Origin: Edolisoma coerulescens | Taxonomy: Eukaryota > Chordata > Aves > Passeriformes > Campephagidae | Direction of reading: 5' to 3' | Length of the DNA: 64,000 nt | Assembly (NCBI GenBank): GCA_013397115.1 | Contig: VWZW01001378.1 | Location: forward strand, 63,761 to 127,760 | Shown here: positions 47,280 to 58,150 of the stretch, one piece after another | How the letters are laid out: each line of letters begins with the position of its first letter | Position numbering within the stretch: position 1 is the stretch's first letter | Position numbers and translations under genes: made by a program | Notes under the pieces: model-generated | Databases searched by the model: none | Told to the model about the DNA's origin: nothing | The model's input: the letters and a program-made list of their open reading frames with translations, nothing else

Positions 47280-47610
47280 GGGGCAAACCCCTCATTGTCA
47301 TTAATTGCAATGCCATCTTATATGCAGATGAGTTGGGCAATTGTCCTCCAGTACAGAGAAATAAATCTTTCCCAATGCAGTTCCAATATGGTTGCTCTGT
47401 GCACCACCTACCTTTGTTGTGTTAAAGTTAAATACCTTTGTGTACAAAAGTTTAAAGTGCATAGCTAAAACCTATGTGCTTGCAGTAATTGCAGATGTAA
47501 ATCTTTTTGTCATCCTGCAAAGACTAGGTGAGGTATTTCATAAATATGTCAGAAGCAGCATTAAAATTTTATGGCAGGCAGCACGGGTCGAGAATACTAC
47601 AGTGACTTCT
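47280..47610. promoter_or_regulatory. Candidate conserved non-coding element
   Basis: Repeat-free sequence with TCATTAATTGCAATG near 47297, GCAGTAATTGCAGATG near 47481, TTTCATAAATATGTC near 47534 and GCATTAAAATTTTATGG near 47556. Two AATTGCA motifs recur 180 bp apart. The regulatory call is inference. Confidence 0.27.
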
Positions 47611-50600
47611 CAGCAAGGTACGTCCACCTTAACCCACAACTCATTAGTCATTGATGGGATTTCTGTGCCTTGTAGCTTCTTGGAAATGCAGTAGTGTTAC
47701 AAAAATCTGCATGTTCCTGTTTTCTTAAAATATGACAGCCCACTCAGAACTGTTAAAATACTACATCTTTGACCCATGCTAGCTAATGTAAAGATAAAAT
47801 AAGGGAGAAAAACTGGCCAATCTGTGTGATCACAGAATTATATACAACCTTCATTGGAAGTTAATTGGCAGTCTTGATGGGACTGGGAACTTTGGAGAGA
47901 TGCTCTCTGAATGTGACCAAGTGCCTTCCAAGCACAACTGTGATAAACTTCTCCTTGGATGACATGCAGGAACAATTAGCCAGAGCAGGGGTTAATTTCA
48001 TTTTGAAATCACATGTGTGAAAATTCAGGGGATGGCTGTGCCTCAGCCACTCATTGAAGGGTTAATCAATGACTGCAAGATGGGACAGACATAGACTGGA
48101 TGTACTTTTGGTGAGTGTGAGTGTATGAAGGGTCATAGATGATTATAAGTGTTCTATTGATCTATTTACAGGAGATTTGCCAGTGGATTTACAAGCCTGC
48201 ACGTGTTAGGAGCATGTATGCATGTCCATGCTGGCAGGTCTTTGTTAGTGTGTGTGTCTGTCCTTATATGTGGGGTGTGTTTCTGTACATGCACCCTTGG
48301 TGCTGCAGTCCCTGACATCCCAGGAGAAGACTCCCTGGTCCCCTTGCCAGTGGCTCTGTATCTGATACCCACCTGCTATGGGAACATGGGTTTTGCCCCC
48401 AGCATTTGTCCAGGTGGTGTCCAGCTGGATGGCTGTGATGGTGTCTATAGGTAAATGAATATGAAGTGTATAGTTTTGTATATTTATTTATATAAATGTA
48501 TATATTGCAGCTTCTTGGGGGAAAAAAAAAGGGTTGTTCCTCCTGCTTTTAGGAGAGAAAATAGTTCTAACAAACAAAAGCTATTCCTCTGTTTGTTCAG
48601 GTTTGTTCAAGGAGGGTGTTGCAGGTGCTTGGCGGTCAAAGCAGAGTTTGGCTCATACCACTGGCCCCTGTAATTAACAGTTACTGCCACATTTTCTGGC
48701 AGTTCTTCCTATAGGCAGAATGCTGTCAAATTAATAATTCAGATTAGTGGCACTACCTAGGAATGCCAATGTCTCAGGGTTGGTCTGATGGCTGCAGCAC
48801 ATCACAGCTCCAGACACTCTGTCTTGGCTAAAGGTGGAGGAAATCTTTGACATAGTTTGTCATGTTCTGTTTAAAGAACATGGGTTAAACATAGTAGTAT
48901 GGGTAGAGCTTACTGCTCTAAGGACTCATTGTTTGTCTGGGTTTTCTTCATTTTAAGATCAAGAAGTGAAGGTTTTGTTCTGTGTAAAAAAAGTTTTACT
49001 TGAAAACATTTCTGAGGGCTGTTCTTGTGCTGAAATCAATTCTTTTCAATTCCATCTTCAGAAAAAGAAAAAGGCTGGGGGTGGGAAATTATTTGTACGG
49101 AAAGCATTTCCACTTTTCCATTTATTAATGTTTTTTCACTTCTTTCCTGTGAGAATAGATAGACTGCTGGATACAATGCCAGGTAAGTGCAGGATCACTG
49201 AGGAGAGCAGCTTCCCATTTTGATGCAGCAGACCTCAGGCGTGTTGAAAAGCAGCTTCCTTTTTTTGAAACTGCTCACTGAAGAGGTTTTCCAAAATGGC
49301 ATTTTTCAGCCCCATTGGGAAACATTCCTTTTCTACTAAAGCTTCTTCCCACCACAAGCCATGCCAGCCCCAGCACCACGAGAGCTCAGGGGGCTGCCAT
49401 CGTGCGTCACTCTGCTCAGAGTGAAGATACGTCTCTTTGGGGTGGCATACACATTGCTTGCAGGAGTGGGCACAAGACAGGCATCAAGACCTGAAAGGGG
49501 TGCATTGTCCCCCCAGGCTGCCAGATCTTTCCACGGGGATCTGGCTGCAGCATCCATTGCCACATGCTGGACGTGTCATTCATCCTGGCGTAGTTTCTAG
49601 TAACACAATCTTGAGAAAATTCCCGAAGCCTACCCTTCAAAGATTCATCTATGAATTCCACCGGCTTGTCCTAGGTGTTAGCTGGTAATCACCCTGAGTA
49701 TCTTCGTTGAGACAAATTGGGTGGATCACAGAAGGCTTTTGCTAAATACAGTGTATTTTCCTGCTCAGCTTCTTCCCAGGGGGGACAGTGTTTCTGAAAC
49801 ACCTGCTTTGTTACAGTAGGGCTGTAGTTTGGTAATTTTCCCCATTTTTTGGCACTTCTGATTTTTGTAGCATGTAGACTGCTCCGTCTAGAGCAGGCAA
49901 GTTACCAGCCAAGTGTGCTTGGTCTGCAGAGCAGAAAGCAGAGTGATCCATTTCCTTCTTCCTGTGGGACTTCTGCAGAAAGAGCAGGTGAAGGACCAGG
50001 AGAAGACCTGGCAGATGACTGGTGGTTAACCTGTGGCATGCCCTGGGTTGCCACTCCCCCAAGTTACATGCAGCTGATATTTTTAGATTAGAAAAATGTA
50101 TATCTCTGATCCTGCTGTTTGCTAATGAATGTTGAAATTAGAAAAAAGTCCAAGATTCAGTTCAAACAAAAACCAACAACAAAAAGTACTGTGGACTTTT
50201 CCTCACAGGTACAGTTCTTTTTTCTTTTCAAACATACAGTTAGTTTACCGTTGAGATTTTTGGATAAGTTTTCTTTTTTTAGCCTCACTGTACTCAATTT
50301 GGAAACTTAGTATTTCTCTGAATATTAAAGAAAAAGATTTGTTTGGAAAACAACTGATTTAAAAAACCTCCCAAAATCCATGACTCTCACTGAAGAATTT
50401 TGTCGGAATTGTCACAAATTTTCAAAAATATGTTAGTGACGAGAAACAACATGTTTTCATGTGATATGGAGTATCAACTGAAAGGTTTTTCCCAGCTCTC
50501 CTGTTCATGGGGAAAACTTCTAAGGGAATGAGTCCTGTGAGCTTCAGAGGCAGGAGCTTCCCTGACAGGACTAGAGACTTCATTCTGTCTTACCCTAAGG

Positions 50601-51903
50601 CACTGCAGTGGCTTGGTGTGGAGAGGAAAGTTCATTTTACTCAGGGAAAATCATGCCGTTGTTCTCTGCTGAGAGCCCAGATCCTTTTCCTGTCCTCCAC
50701 GGTTCCCTAGAGTTGTTTGTCCCTCTGACTTTATGTGGGATGCTGCCTGAACTGCTGGATCATGAAACCGTCTCTGGGACGGTGTTGGCCCAGGGTGAGG
50801 AGAAGGTTCTGCTTTGATTTATATCCTCCAGTTCAGGCAGTGGCTGGCCCTGTAACAGGCAGAACTTTGATGTAACAGATTTCCAGACTGTGTTTGGATA
50901 GCTGCTGCCTCAGAGAGTCAGCCGGTGATGTGTGGGTGTGAATACGTGGCTCAGTGCAATGCTTATCACTGCTCCCCATGCAGTGAAGCATGTCTTTGCT
51001 TACCAGGGTAATGATTGTTATTGGAATTCGCTGAAGAAATTTATGATCCATGTGATTACTTCCTCAAAATAAAACGATAGAAAGCAAATAAAAGTTATGG
51101 GAATGTTAATTTTAAAAAGTTACAGTAAGATCCCCAGCAGAAGGGAAACATAGAGGCACCAGGAGGTTGAACTAGCAGGGAGATAGGTTTGTCTGCAAGA
51201 AACCAACCTAGGGACAAGTACAGCAGATTATTGTTTTTAAACTTATCCAAAACCCCCAAAAGGAGCGTTGAAGATGTTGCTGTTCTGGCCTAACTCTGCG
51301 TTTTGTCCCCCAGCCTTCTGTTCTTGTCCGTTATGCAGTTGTGTTTATTGAATACCATTTCTCCTGGTTTGTTTTAATTTCCTGCCAAATGGAAGGGCTG
51401 AGTTACACATTGTCCTAAATGCAGAGCTTGGTTAACAAAAAGGCCCACCAGTGGAGACTGGTGGAGAAACCAGTGGCTGCAACAGCTCTGGCAGGAGGAA
51501 CAGCATAGCTGCCAGGTCATGGTCACTCCCACTGTTGGGTGACAGCTGGCGGTTGTCACATGGCTGTGGCAGGGAGTAAGGCGCATTGCATCACCTGCAT
51601 GTTGTATTAATAGTAACTGTCACATGGATAACAACCACCTACCCCCATTTTCCTGATGACTTGTCCCTGTCCCAAATGCTTGTGCAAAAACCTGGTATCT
51701 AAGAAAACTCAGCAAAAAGTGTCCAAACCTGTGTCTGTAGCCGGCTCTTTGTCTTTGTTTGAAAGACAAGTGCCTGCCAACGAAGGTGGGAACCTCCCTT
51801 AGAATGGAAAATACGACCGCCTACGCTCCAAATTATTGTAACTTTGAAATTATGGGGCTGTCAGGCAAAGATATGAGAAAAGGAATAACAATTCCTTACT
51901 AGA
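47611..51903. other. Intron 8 stretch without recognised genes
   Basis: No exon, CR1 or LTR was recognised. A perfect 8-bp stem with a 4-base loop, CCACCAGT-GGAG-ACTGGTGG, lies at 51445-51464. The region 49340-49680 is GC-richer but shows nothing I can name. Confidence 0.55.
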
Positions 51904-51907
51904 ATAC

Positions 51908-51939
<32 letters not shown>

Positions 51940-52007
51940 NNNNNNNNNNNNNNNNNNNNATAAACAAACAACAACAGCAGCAGCAACAAACAAACAAACA
52001 CACAAAA
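51904..52007. repeat. TA/TG microsatellite, 20-N gap and CAA/CAG/ACAAA run
   Basis: A TA run (51907-51919) passes into TG repeats (51920-51939), then 20 N at 51940-51959, then ACAACAACAGCAGCAGCAAC and AAACA repeats to about 52005. The gap is probably a collapsed or unsequenceable microsatellite, so its true length is unknown. Confidence 0.93.
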
Positions 52008-52280
52008 CCAGAGCCCCGACAACAGCCTTCTCTTGGCCATCAAGCCTTTCTCCCTTTGGTGCAGTTCCGGCCACGGCCGGCAGGGGCGCTGGTGGCTCCC
52101 GGCCGGGCAGGGTGGGTGCGATGATTCCGCCGCGGCTGCAGGGGGAGCTGTGGCGCGGGTTCGGCCGTCTCTCTCCACATGGGTAATGGCAGCTCAGCCG
52201 GCAGGAGAGAGAGAGCAGGGGCTTCCTTGGCAAACTCACGGGAAGCAACCGGTCTCAGTGCCACTCCGGGTCGTGAAATG
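52008..52280. promoter_or_regulatory. Small intronic CpG-rich patch
   Basis: I count about 20 CpGs in some 265 bp, including GCCGCGG near 52129 and GTGGCGCGGGTTCGGCCG near 52151, in an intron that is otherwise CpG-poor. This meets the spirit of a CpG island, although it is short and abuts a gap that may hide more. It could be an internal or antisense promoter, an enhancer, or the end of a young GC-rich mobile element. No TATA box or known exon is visible on either side. Confidence 0.45.
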
Positions 52281-52349
52281 GACTATAGCAGGAACCTCAG
52301 AGAAGCAGGTTGGAATGGCAGAGGGGAGCACACCTGGGGTGGCAAACAA

Positions 52350-52440
52350 AGTGTAGCAAAATCTCCGAAGCCGTGCCAGGAGCCGCTGGGGTCTGGGGAG
52401 ACATGGGGTGTTGGGTTAAAGTGTAGCAAAAATCTGAGGC
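52350..52440. repeat. Direct repeat AAAGTGTAGCAAAATCT, about 68 bp apart
   Basis: AAAGTGTAGCAAAATCTCCG near 52350 and AAAGTGTAGCAAAAATCTGA near 52418 are near-identical. They suggest a local partial duplication just downstream of the CpG-rich patch, or parts of an unrecognised repeat. Confidence 0.6.
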
Positions 52441-54507
52441 AGAGGCAGAAAACAGCAGGGCTGGCCAGTGTCAGCTGGGCTCCTGCAAGCAGCCAGGAGA
52501 TGCTCCCTCTGGAGGGGGGAGGGGGTCAAGGTCCCAGGTTTTCCCTGAGGCACCTGAGTAGATGGTGAGGGTCCTTTCCAGTGAGATCAGGTGTTGAAAA
52601 GGTCCCAGTTCAACGGCCGCTCTTATGAGCAAAGGCTCACCAAAGGTAAGGAGAAGCAGTGAAGGACAGAACTCTGCAGTGGTGGCAAATTCTCCCCACA
52701 GCAGCAGCCTGGCACCAAGACCACAGCTGTCCCCCCTCTGATCCCGAGAGTGAGAGAGCGAGCTAGGGCCGAGCCCAGCCCCTCACCCCCAGCCAAAACC
52801 TCGCAAGAGATGGTAGCAAACCGTACCCTTCTCCCTCCTCCTCCTCCCAGACACATCTTTTGTCTCTTAAGTATCATCGTTGCCATCTCTGAGGCAACAA
52901 ATGGGAGAAAATTCCCTGAGAGAAAGAAAAAAAAAAAGGAAAAATCCTAACCTCCAGCACTCTCGTTGAGCTGTGCTGGCTCTGGAGTGTCTGATTCATG
53001 AGGTCTTTTGAGACTTCAGTGTTATACTTGGAAGTGGCATATGAAACTCCTTTGCAGATTATTTGTTCAGATTCTCTATTTCAGTCCAAAAGTGCCAGCA
53101 GCTGGACAATACTGTGTGACTAGTCTGCTGTTTTCTGCTGGTGTTGTCACACAGTCCCAAGATGTCACGCAGTCCCAAGAGTCATGACTGCTGTACTTCA
53201 TGGGGCTGCACCCAGGTACTTTGCGTGTTGAATGGTGTAGTGTAGTGACAGTGGTCAGGCTTTTCCCATCCTGGGAAGTTTCCACACCTTGGCTGAACAT
53301 GGCCTCTGTCACAGCCAGCCCTGCTTTGAGCATCTGCCCATCCTTCTGCCTTTCTGCAGGGCAGGAAATTTTCCATTACCCTCCTGCCCTGTGTCCAGTA
53401 CTGGTGCATGGATGTGTCTGCATCTTTCCCATTCCCTGCAGCAGCAGTTCTCTCAAGCCACAGCAGTGTGAAAAACATCGTGGTATTTCTTCATTTATCT
53501 CTTAGTTCTTGAGGTTTTTACACTCATGCTTTTCAGTTTCTCTGCAAATCAGACAGAAAACTTTCAGGAAGCTTACCTTAAAACCAAGAAGACTGATAAA
53601 TGTGATCTGATAGTCCCCAGAGAAAAAATGCTGCAAAGTGGACAGTACTGCTTTGCAGCAGCAGATGGTCCATCCACCACCGTCAGACTATCTCTGTCCC
53701 ACCATCTCAGGGTGGAATGCATCTCCCAGGGCTTGCCACTGGCTTGTAGCAGCAGTGTTATTGGGAATCAGTCTTTGTTCTTTCCCCTCCTTACCTCTTC
53801 TTCTGGGGGGTGATGGAAGGGTCTGATCCCTTTTGGGCTACAGCCATATGTGGAGTGTAGAGTCAGGTTTGTGGCAAAGAGGTGAGCTAACTCTGGCAGG
53901 AATCCTTTGTTTTGCCTTTGTGTTTCAGCGAGGTGAGAACTACTAAGGAGGAGGCTTACCATTTCACATGAAGGAGGGATGTGTCTGATTCCCACTCTTT
54001 CCTCATGCTGCGGGCAGTCACTGTGCTCCTGTGCGCTACATGCTGCGCGTGTGTGCATCCTTGGATGGCTGATCCGTAGTGTTTGTTTTTGAATGGGGCG
54101 AGGGCTGTCTGCTGAGAGGTGCTGTCAAGAAGTGTAGCTGATGGGCCTTGGAATATCTGGTGGAATTTGTGAGGCAGTCATGCAGTGTTCATTCATCTAG
54201 CTTAGTTTTACTTATGACTGTACCATTTGTCTNGTCACTGAGCTGATGGTGCTCAGTGACTCCTCGAGCTTCTGGCTGGTCTGTACTGCAGGAGCTTGAC
54301 ACCCTGACCACTGAGGCATAAAAAACAGAGAATTGGAAGCCTCAGCCTGACAGGCACTGGAGCATCCCCCAGAGAGGGTCCACGATGTNGCCCATTCCCA
54401 CCCACAGCCCTGCTGCAGCACTGATAAACGTTTGGAAAGCACTGCTGCCCACTCCATGGTGTGCACAGCATCAGCATGGAATGGACTGGGTCTGTGCAGC
54501 TCCAGGA

Positions 54508-54582
54508 AAATAGGAGAGGGGAGGGAGAGAGAGATGGAAGGAGGGAGGAAGGGATCAAGGGAGAGAAGGAGGGTGGTGGAAC
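54508..54582. repeat. GA-rich purine tract
   Basis: A nearly uninterrupted purine run of GGGAGAGAGAGATGG type units. It is low-complexity sequence that may form triplex or be length-variable. Confidence 0.8.
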
Positions 54583-56246
54583 AGCTGAAAATGAGGTGTT
54601 GTCCAAGGGGAGAATGCTCCCCCTTCGGATGCAGCTCTTGCAGGCATGTGACAGCTCACTGTGAGCTTTATTTCAAACCTGGGGTGCTCCTGATGATCGA
54701 AGGACATGACAAGCTCTTCTGTGCACTCCACGCAAACAGCCCACAACAGGGACCTAGGTGTGTCCTGCTGTCCTGTCCACTCTGTCCCTGTGTCCATGCA
54801 CTGCACAGCTCTGGGGGAGGATGTAGCAGCAAGGCTCGTTCCCACCTGCTTCTGTGTGTCATGTCGGTCAGACAGCACAGCTGTTTTGTGCAACTAAACC
54901 AGGGCTAAATCTGAAAATCTCACTTCCCTGTGGTAAGGAAGAAATGCAACCCCTGGGGAAGGTGGTGTGTGATAGCCTTCCTGTAGAAGAGGCACCCACA
55001 GGATGAAAGGGTTTCTGTGTTCCACACATTGGCAGGAGAATCTGAGCATGATGTTTCAGGACTGGGAAACATCGCGCCTCTCACAAGTGAAGTTCCCAGA
55101 CAGACTGCTGCCTGTGTGCTTTGCAGGCTTGGGCAAACACCAGAAACACAGAGCTGGTCCAGAGATTAGCTGGAAGCCGAGGGGCTATAAAAGAAGGGAA
55201 CAGTCAGGGAGGACTCTGGGTGAGACAACAGCCTCAACTGTGGTGATGCAGAGGCAGAAAGGACCAGAGAGAAGCTGCATTGTCGTGCAGGAGAGAGATG
55301 GATCCCTGACTGGCAGAAGGCAATGGGGATGCTCTTGCCAGTGGCTGCAATATGTTGAGTGGTTCCTAACATCTCTTTGGGCATTGTCAACTTTGCTGTT
55401 GCCTTACTCTTTTTAGAGTGAGCACTCTGACAGAGGTAACCCTCAGGCACTGAAGTCATCTATCATCTGTAGGGACAGGCCCAGAGAACTGTAGGTACTC
55501 TGTACTTCCCTGGGAAGAAGGGTTTGAAACAGCTCCATTTTTCCTGGCTCATGGTGAATTAATACCATTGCTTAGAGGCAATAAGGAAAACCCTCTCTGA
55601 GCTTGTTAAGAAATGTGGTTGGCACAGCAAGGTATGCTGAGTGTGGAAGTGCTTGCTGCTTCAGACTTTGAACCTTCTCTCTGTGGAAGCTGTGTTGGGG
55701 AGAGAGAGTAGGTTGATCCTGGTAAGTGCAGTCCCATGGGTCTGAAGGGCTGCAGAAAAGAAACAACGGATGCTAACAGAGACTTCCTGTAGCAGACTAG
55801 TGATGGGCTGGTCCTGCTGTCAGCACATTTAGTCTGTTCATCTTGTGATGCAGGTGGAGAGGCAACTTGTTTTCACTGAAGCAGAATCATGTGGAGATCA
55901 AGTCATCCTGAACCTCACCCTATGTTTTGGTGACCAGAGCATCATCCCCTCTTCCCTGGGGCCAGTGTGCCAGCAACTGGCCTAAACCCTGGCCACTCAC
56001 TGGCCAGGGGACTTACATGTGGTCTCCAGGTTGGGTCTATGGATTGTATGGGACAGGGTGCTGAGGCTAAGATGCTCAGGACACGGTGTCAGGAGTCCAC
56101 TGGCTAGCTGAGGTTAGGGCAGCTCCTGGGTCTGGGGTTGTGGCTATGCCAATGCCAAAGATCAAAGCAGGCAAAGGTCATGGCAAGCATCCACTGTGGC
56201 CTGTCAGCCCTCACCTCTTGCCTTAGGAAACATACCCTTTCTCCCA

Positions 56247-56268
56247 CTGTGCTGTGCTGTGCTGTGCG
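56247..56268. repeat. GTGCT pentanucleotide microsatellite
   Basis: About four tandem TGTGC units. Short, and unremarkable apart from being another pentamer array like the one at 22840. Confidence 0.85.
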
Positions 56269-56373
56269 TGTACATATTTGTGTGTTGAAGAGGGAGAAGG
56301 GAAGGAAGAAGAAAGAGAGGAGGAAAGGTATGATTCGAGGAACATTTCCTAATAAAACAGCAGCAGTGTTGGT

Positions 56374-56381
56374 ATTTGCAT
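56374..56381 (-). promoter_or_regulatory. Octamer motif (ATTTGCAT on +)
   Basis: This is a perfect match about 690 bp upstream of exon 9. The surrounding sequence does not look conserved, so a chance match is likely. Confidence 0.2.
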
Positions 56382-57064
56382 GGTGGAGGGGCCAGGTCAG
56401 AGCCCCATGGTGCAAGGCTCTGTTCTGAAGAGCTTGCAGCTGAAGTATGAAGCAGGTGACATGTGAAGAGAACAAACAGATGGGAAGAGCAGGAGCTGAT
56501 GAGGAGATAAATAGCCATAACTTTTCAAGCCTTTTTGTGCCTTTGTCTGGAGGGTTCAAATCCATCTGAAACTGATGCAAACATCCAACTCCTTGGGTTA
56601 CAATGTTGGACAAATATCTGGGACCATAACTATGTTCTCCATTAAAGGTATCCAATACCTAGAAATTGGCTGGTTCATCTTCTCCTGCAGCAGAAAGTGT
56701 ATCTGAACAGCCCTGTCCTTGTATTGTGTTTTTCACCCTGAGTCCTGTAGGGCTGGAGAGGCAAAGGCCAGCCCCATCAGTGTGTCCCAGAGGCTTCTCC
56801 ATCCCTCCTCGTTTCCTTGCTCCTGCAGCAAGTTCAGGAGGCCTGGACTGCAGCACAAAAAAGACACATAAAAGATGGCTGCACCCATTTACTTAATAAT
56901 TTGCCCACCCATATTCCCCTTCCTCAAGGCAGAGTGTCCAGGAGTGCTTTTACTGTGGCCATCAGGGGAGCACAGCACACACTGGAGAGCCCTTTTACCA
57001 CAGAAATGTAACTGTCATCTCAAATCAAATGACCTTTTATTCTGTCTTTGTCTCTTAAACTTAG

Positions 57065-57151
57065 GGAGCGAGTTTTCTGGGACCCCATACAGCCACCCAC
57101 AGTATTCGACATACAATGACTCCTGGAGGTTTCCGAATCCTGGACTCCTGG
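57065..57151 (+). CDS. PAX5: PAX5 exon 9 (internal coding exon)
   Basis: The acceptor is a long pyrimidine-rich stretch ending CTTAG. Two bases complete a Gly codon, then the frame reads SEFSGTPYSHPQYSTYND and SWRFPNPGLL and stops short after one base of the next Gly codon, before GTAAGTG. Its 87 bp equal mammalian exon 9, residues about 338-367, within the transactivation region and running into the C-terminal inhibitory part (about 358-391). NDSWRFPNPGLL separates PAX5 from PAX2, which has NEAWRFSNPALL. Against human PAX5 from memory, S344 and S353 are both Thr, keeping the hydroxyl. As 87 is a multiple of three, the exon can be skipped in frame. Donor read-through would add KWSPLS and then stop. 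The following exon should encode about 24 residues, beginning SPYYY, and is outside the window. Confidence 0.98.
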
Positions 57152-57719
57152 GTAAGTGGTCGCCCCTGTCTTGAGAGATCAGTGCAAGGTGTGCAGTGTT
57201 TGTCCAGCCCTGGGGTGGGCAGAATGTGTGTCCCAGCTTGTCCTCAGTCCCCATGCTTAGACCCAAAATGGGACTGCAGGTCTCCGTTGGGGTGCATGAT
57301 TGCTCGTGGTTCACTTGCCCTGGCCCAAACATCTTGTCTTCCTGCTTCTGATAAAATCCTTCCAGAGACATAGCGTACTGCTGGAAAGCAGGATCACCAT
57401 TCTTTTGAGGGTAAGGGGGGTCCTGTTCAGACAAAACTTGTGGTGCCAGTTTGCTTACAATTTACAAATTGTAAGCTCCACTGCTTCCCATACCATTGCT
57501 GCTTGTGTGTGCATGTGCTTTGCATTTCTTCCTGATCTAGTGTTGTGTTTGCTCCCCAGTTGTGTGTATGCCCACTCCATCCCTCCTCAGCAAGAGACCA
57601 CTGGTGCAGCCTCACTGATGCCAGCATGGTCCCTATGAGCAATGGGAGACAGAAGCCCTGTAACTCCTGCAGGATCATGGCCCTCATGTGAAGGATAAAC
57701 ATAATCCATTTTACACCCC

Positions 57720-58150
57720 TGTCAAAAGCTGGCCCACTTTGACCTTATATACATGTAGCATGCAGTAATTAGAATTTTTCCCTGCATAATTTGCATGGAT
57801 GAGGTAAGTAAAATACCAATTAATTGTCATCTCTCAACACAGGAGTAGCATGCCTTAGAGATTTCCAGATTTATGGATGACAGGGCTGTTATATGTGACC
57901 TCCAGCAGCGAAATAATTTTGAATTTTTGTCGTACTTTTTTCATCCAGTTTCTTTGTTTTAAGTAATTGAGTCCCCATATAATTGAACCACCCAGGCTGT
58001 ATTCATCATGGTTCTTGTCCTTAAACAAATCCTTCGGGAGCAATAGACAGCCTCTGCCTCTCATGCCATGGTGCTGGTATAATGCTGTTATTTGCTGTGC
58101 CACATTTAAGGGTTTGTTAGTGCTTCCATCATAAATCAACAGACAGATCT
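57720..58150. promoter_or_regulatory. Candidate conserved element with octamer, 3' of exon 9
   Basis: Starting about 570 bp after exon 9 is a repeat-free AT-rich block. It has GCAGTAATTAGAATTTTTCC near 57763, a perfect ATTTGCAT at 57789-57796, CCAATTAATTGTC near 57816, GTAATTGAGTCCCC near 57963 and CCATATAATTGAACC near 57975. The density of TAATTA-type sites and lack of low-complexity sequence are like deeply conserved developmental enhancers. It is the strongest such candidate in the window by appearance. Conservation and activity are inferred. Confidence 0.4.

Larger units (their letters stand above)
52441..57036. other. Distal intron 8, no genes seen
   Basis: Contains uncalled bases at 54233 and 54389, a purine tract at 54508-54582, a GTGCT pentamer run at 56247-56268, a second purine tract at 56285-56330 and an octamer at 56374-56381. 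No exon is recognised; a 183-codon - frame at 56104-56655 has no domain I know. Confidence 0.55.
34670..57064 (+). other. PAX5: PAX5 intron 8 (complete, 22,395 bp)
   Basis: The intron runs from GTGAGT at 34670 to TTAG at 57061-57064, phase 1. It holds one CR1 tail, a minisatellite, several candidate non-coding elements, a TG microsatellite with a gap and a CpG-rich patch. No extra exon of PAX5 or other gene is recognised. Confidence 0.93.

Noticed and set aside
55500..55520. EBF1 site at TTCCCTGGGAA
   Set aside because: The spacing is one base short of the EBF1 consensus; it fits a STAT-type palindrome better, and a single match means little.
6572..57151. Assignment to PAX2 or PAX8 rather than PAX5
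   Set aside because: The exon order is shared, but PQSYPIV, PAGQGSYSAP and NDSWRFPNPGLL match PAX5, while PAX2 has different residues at each of these places.
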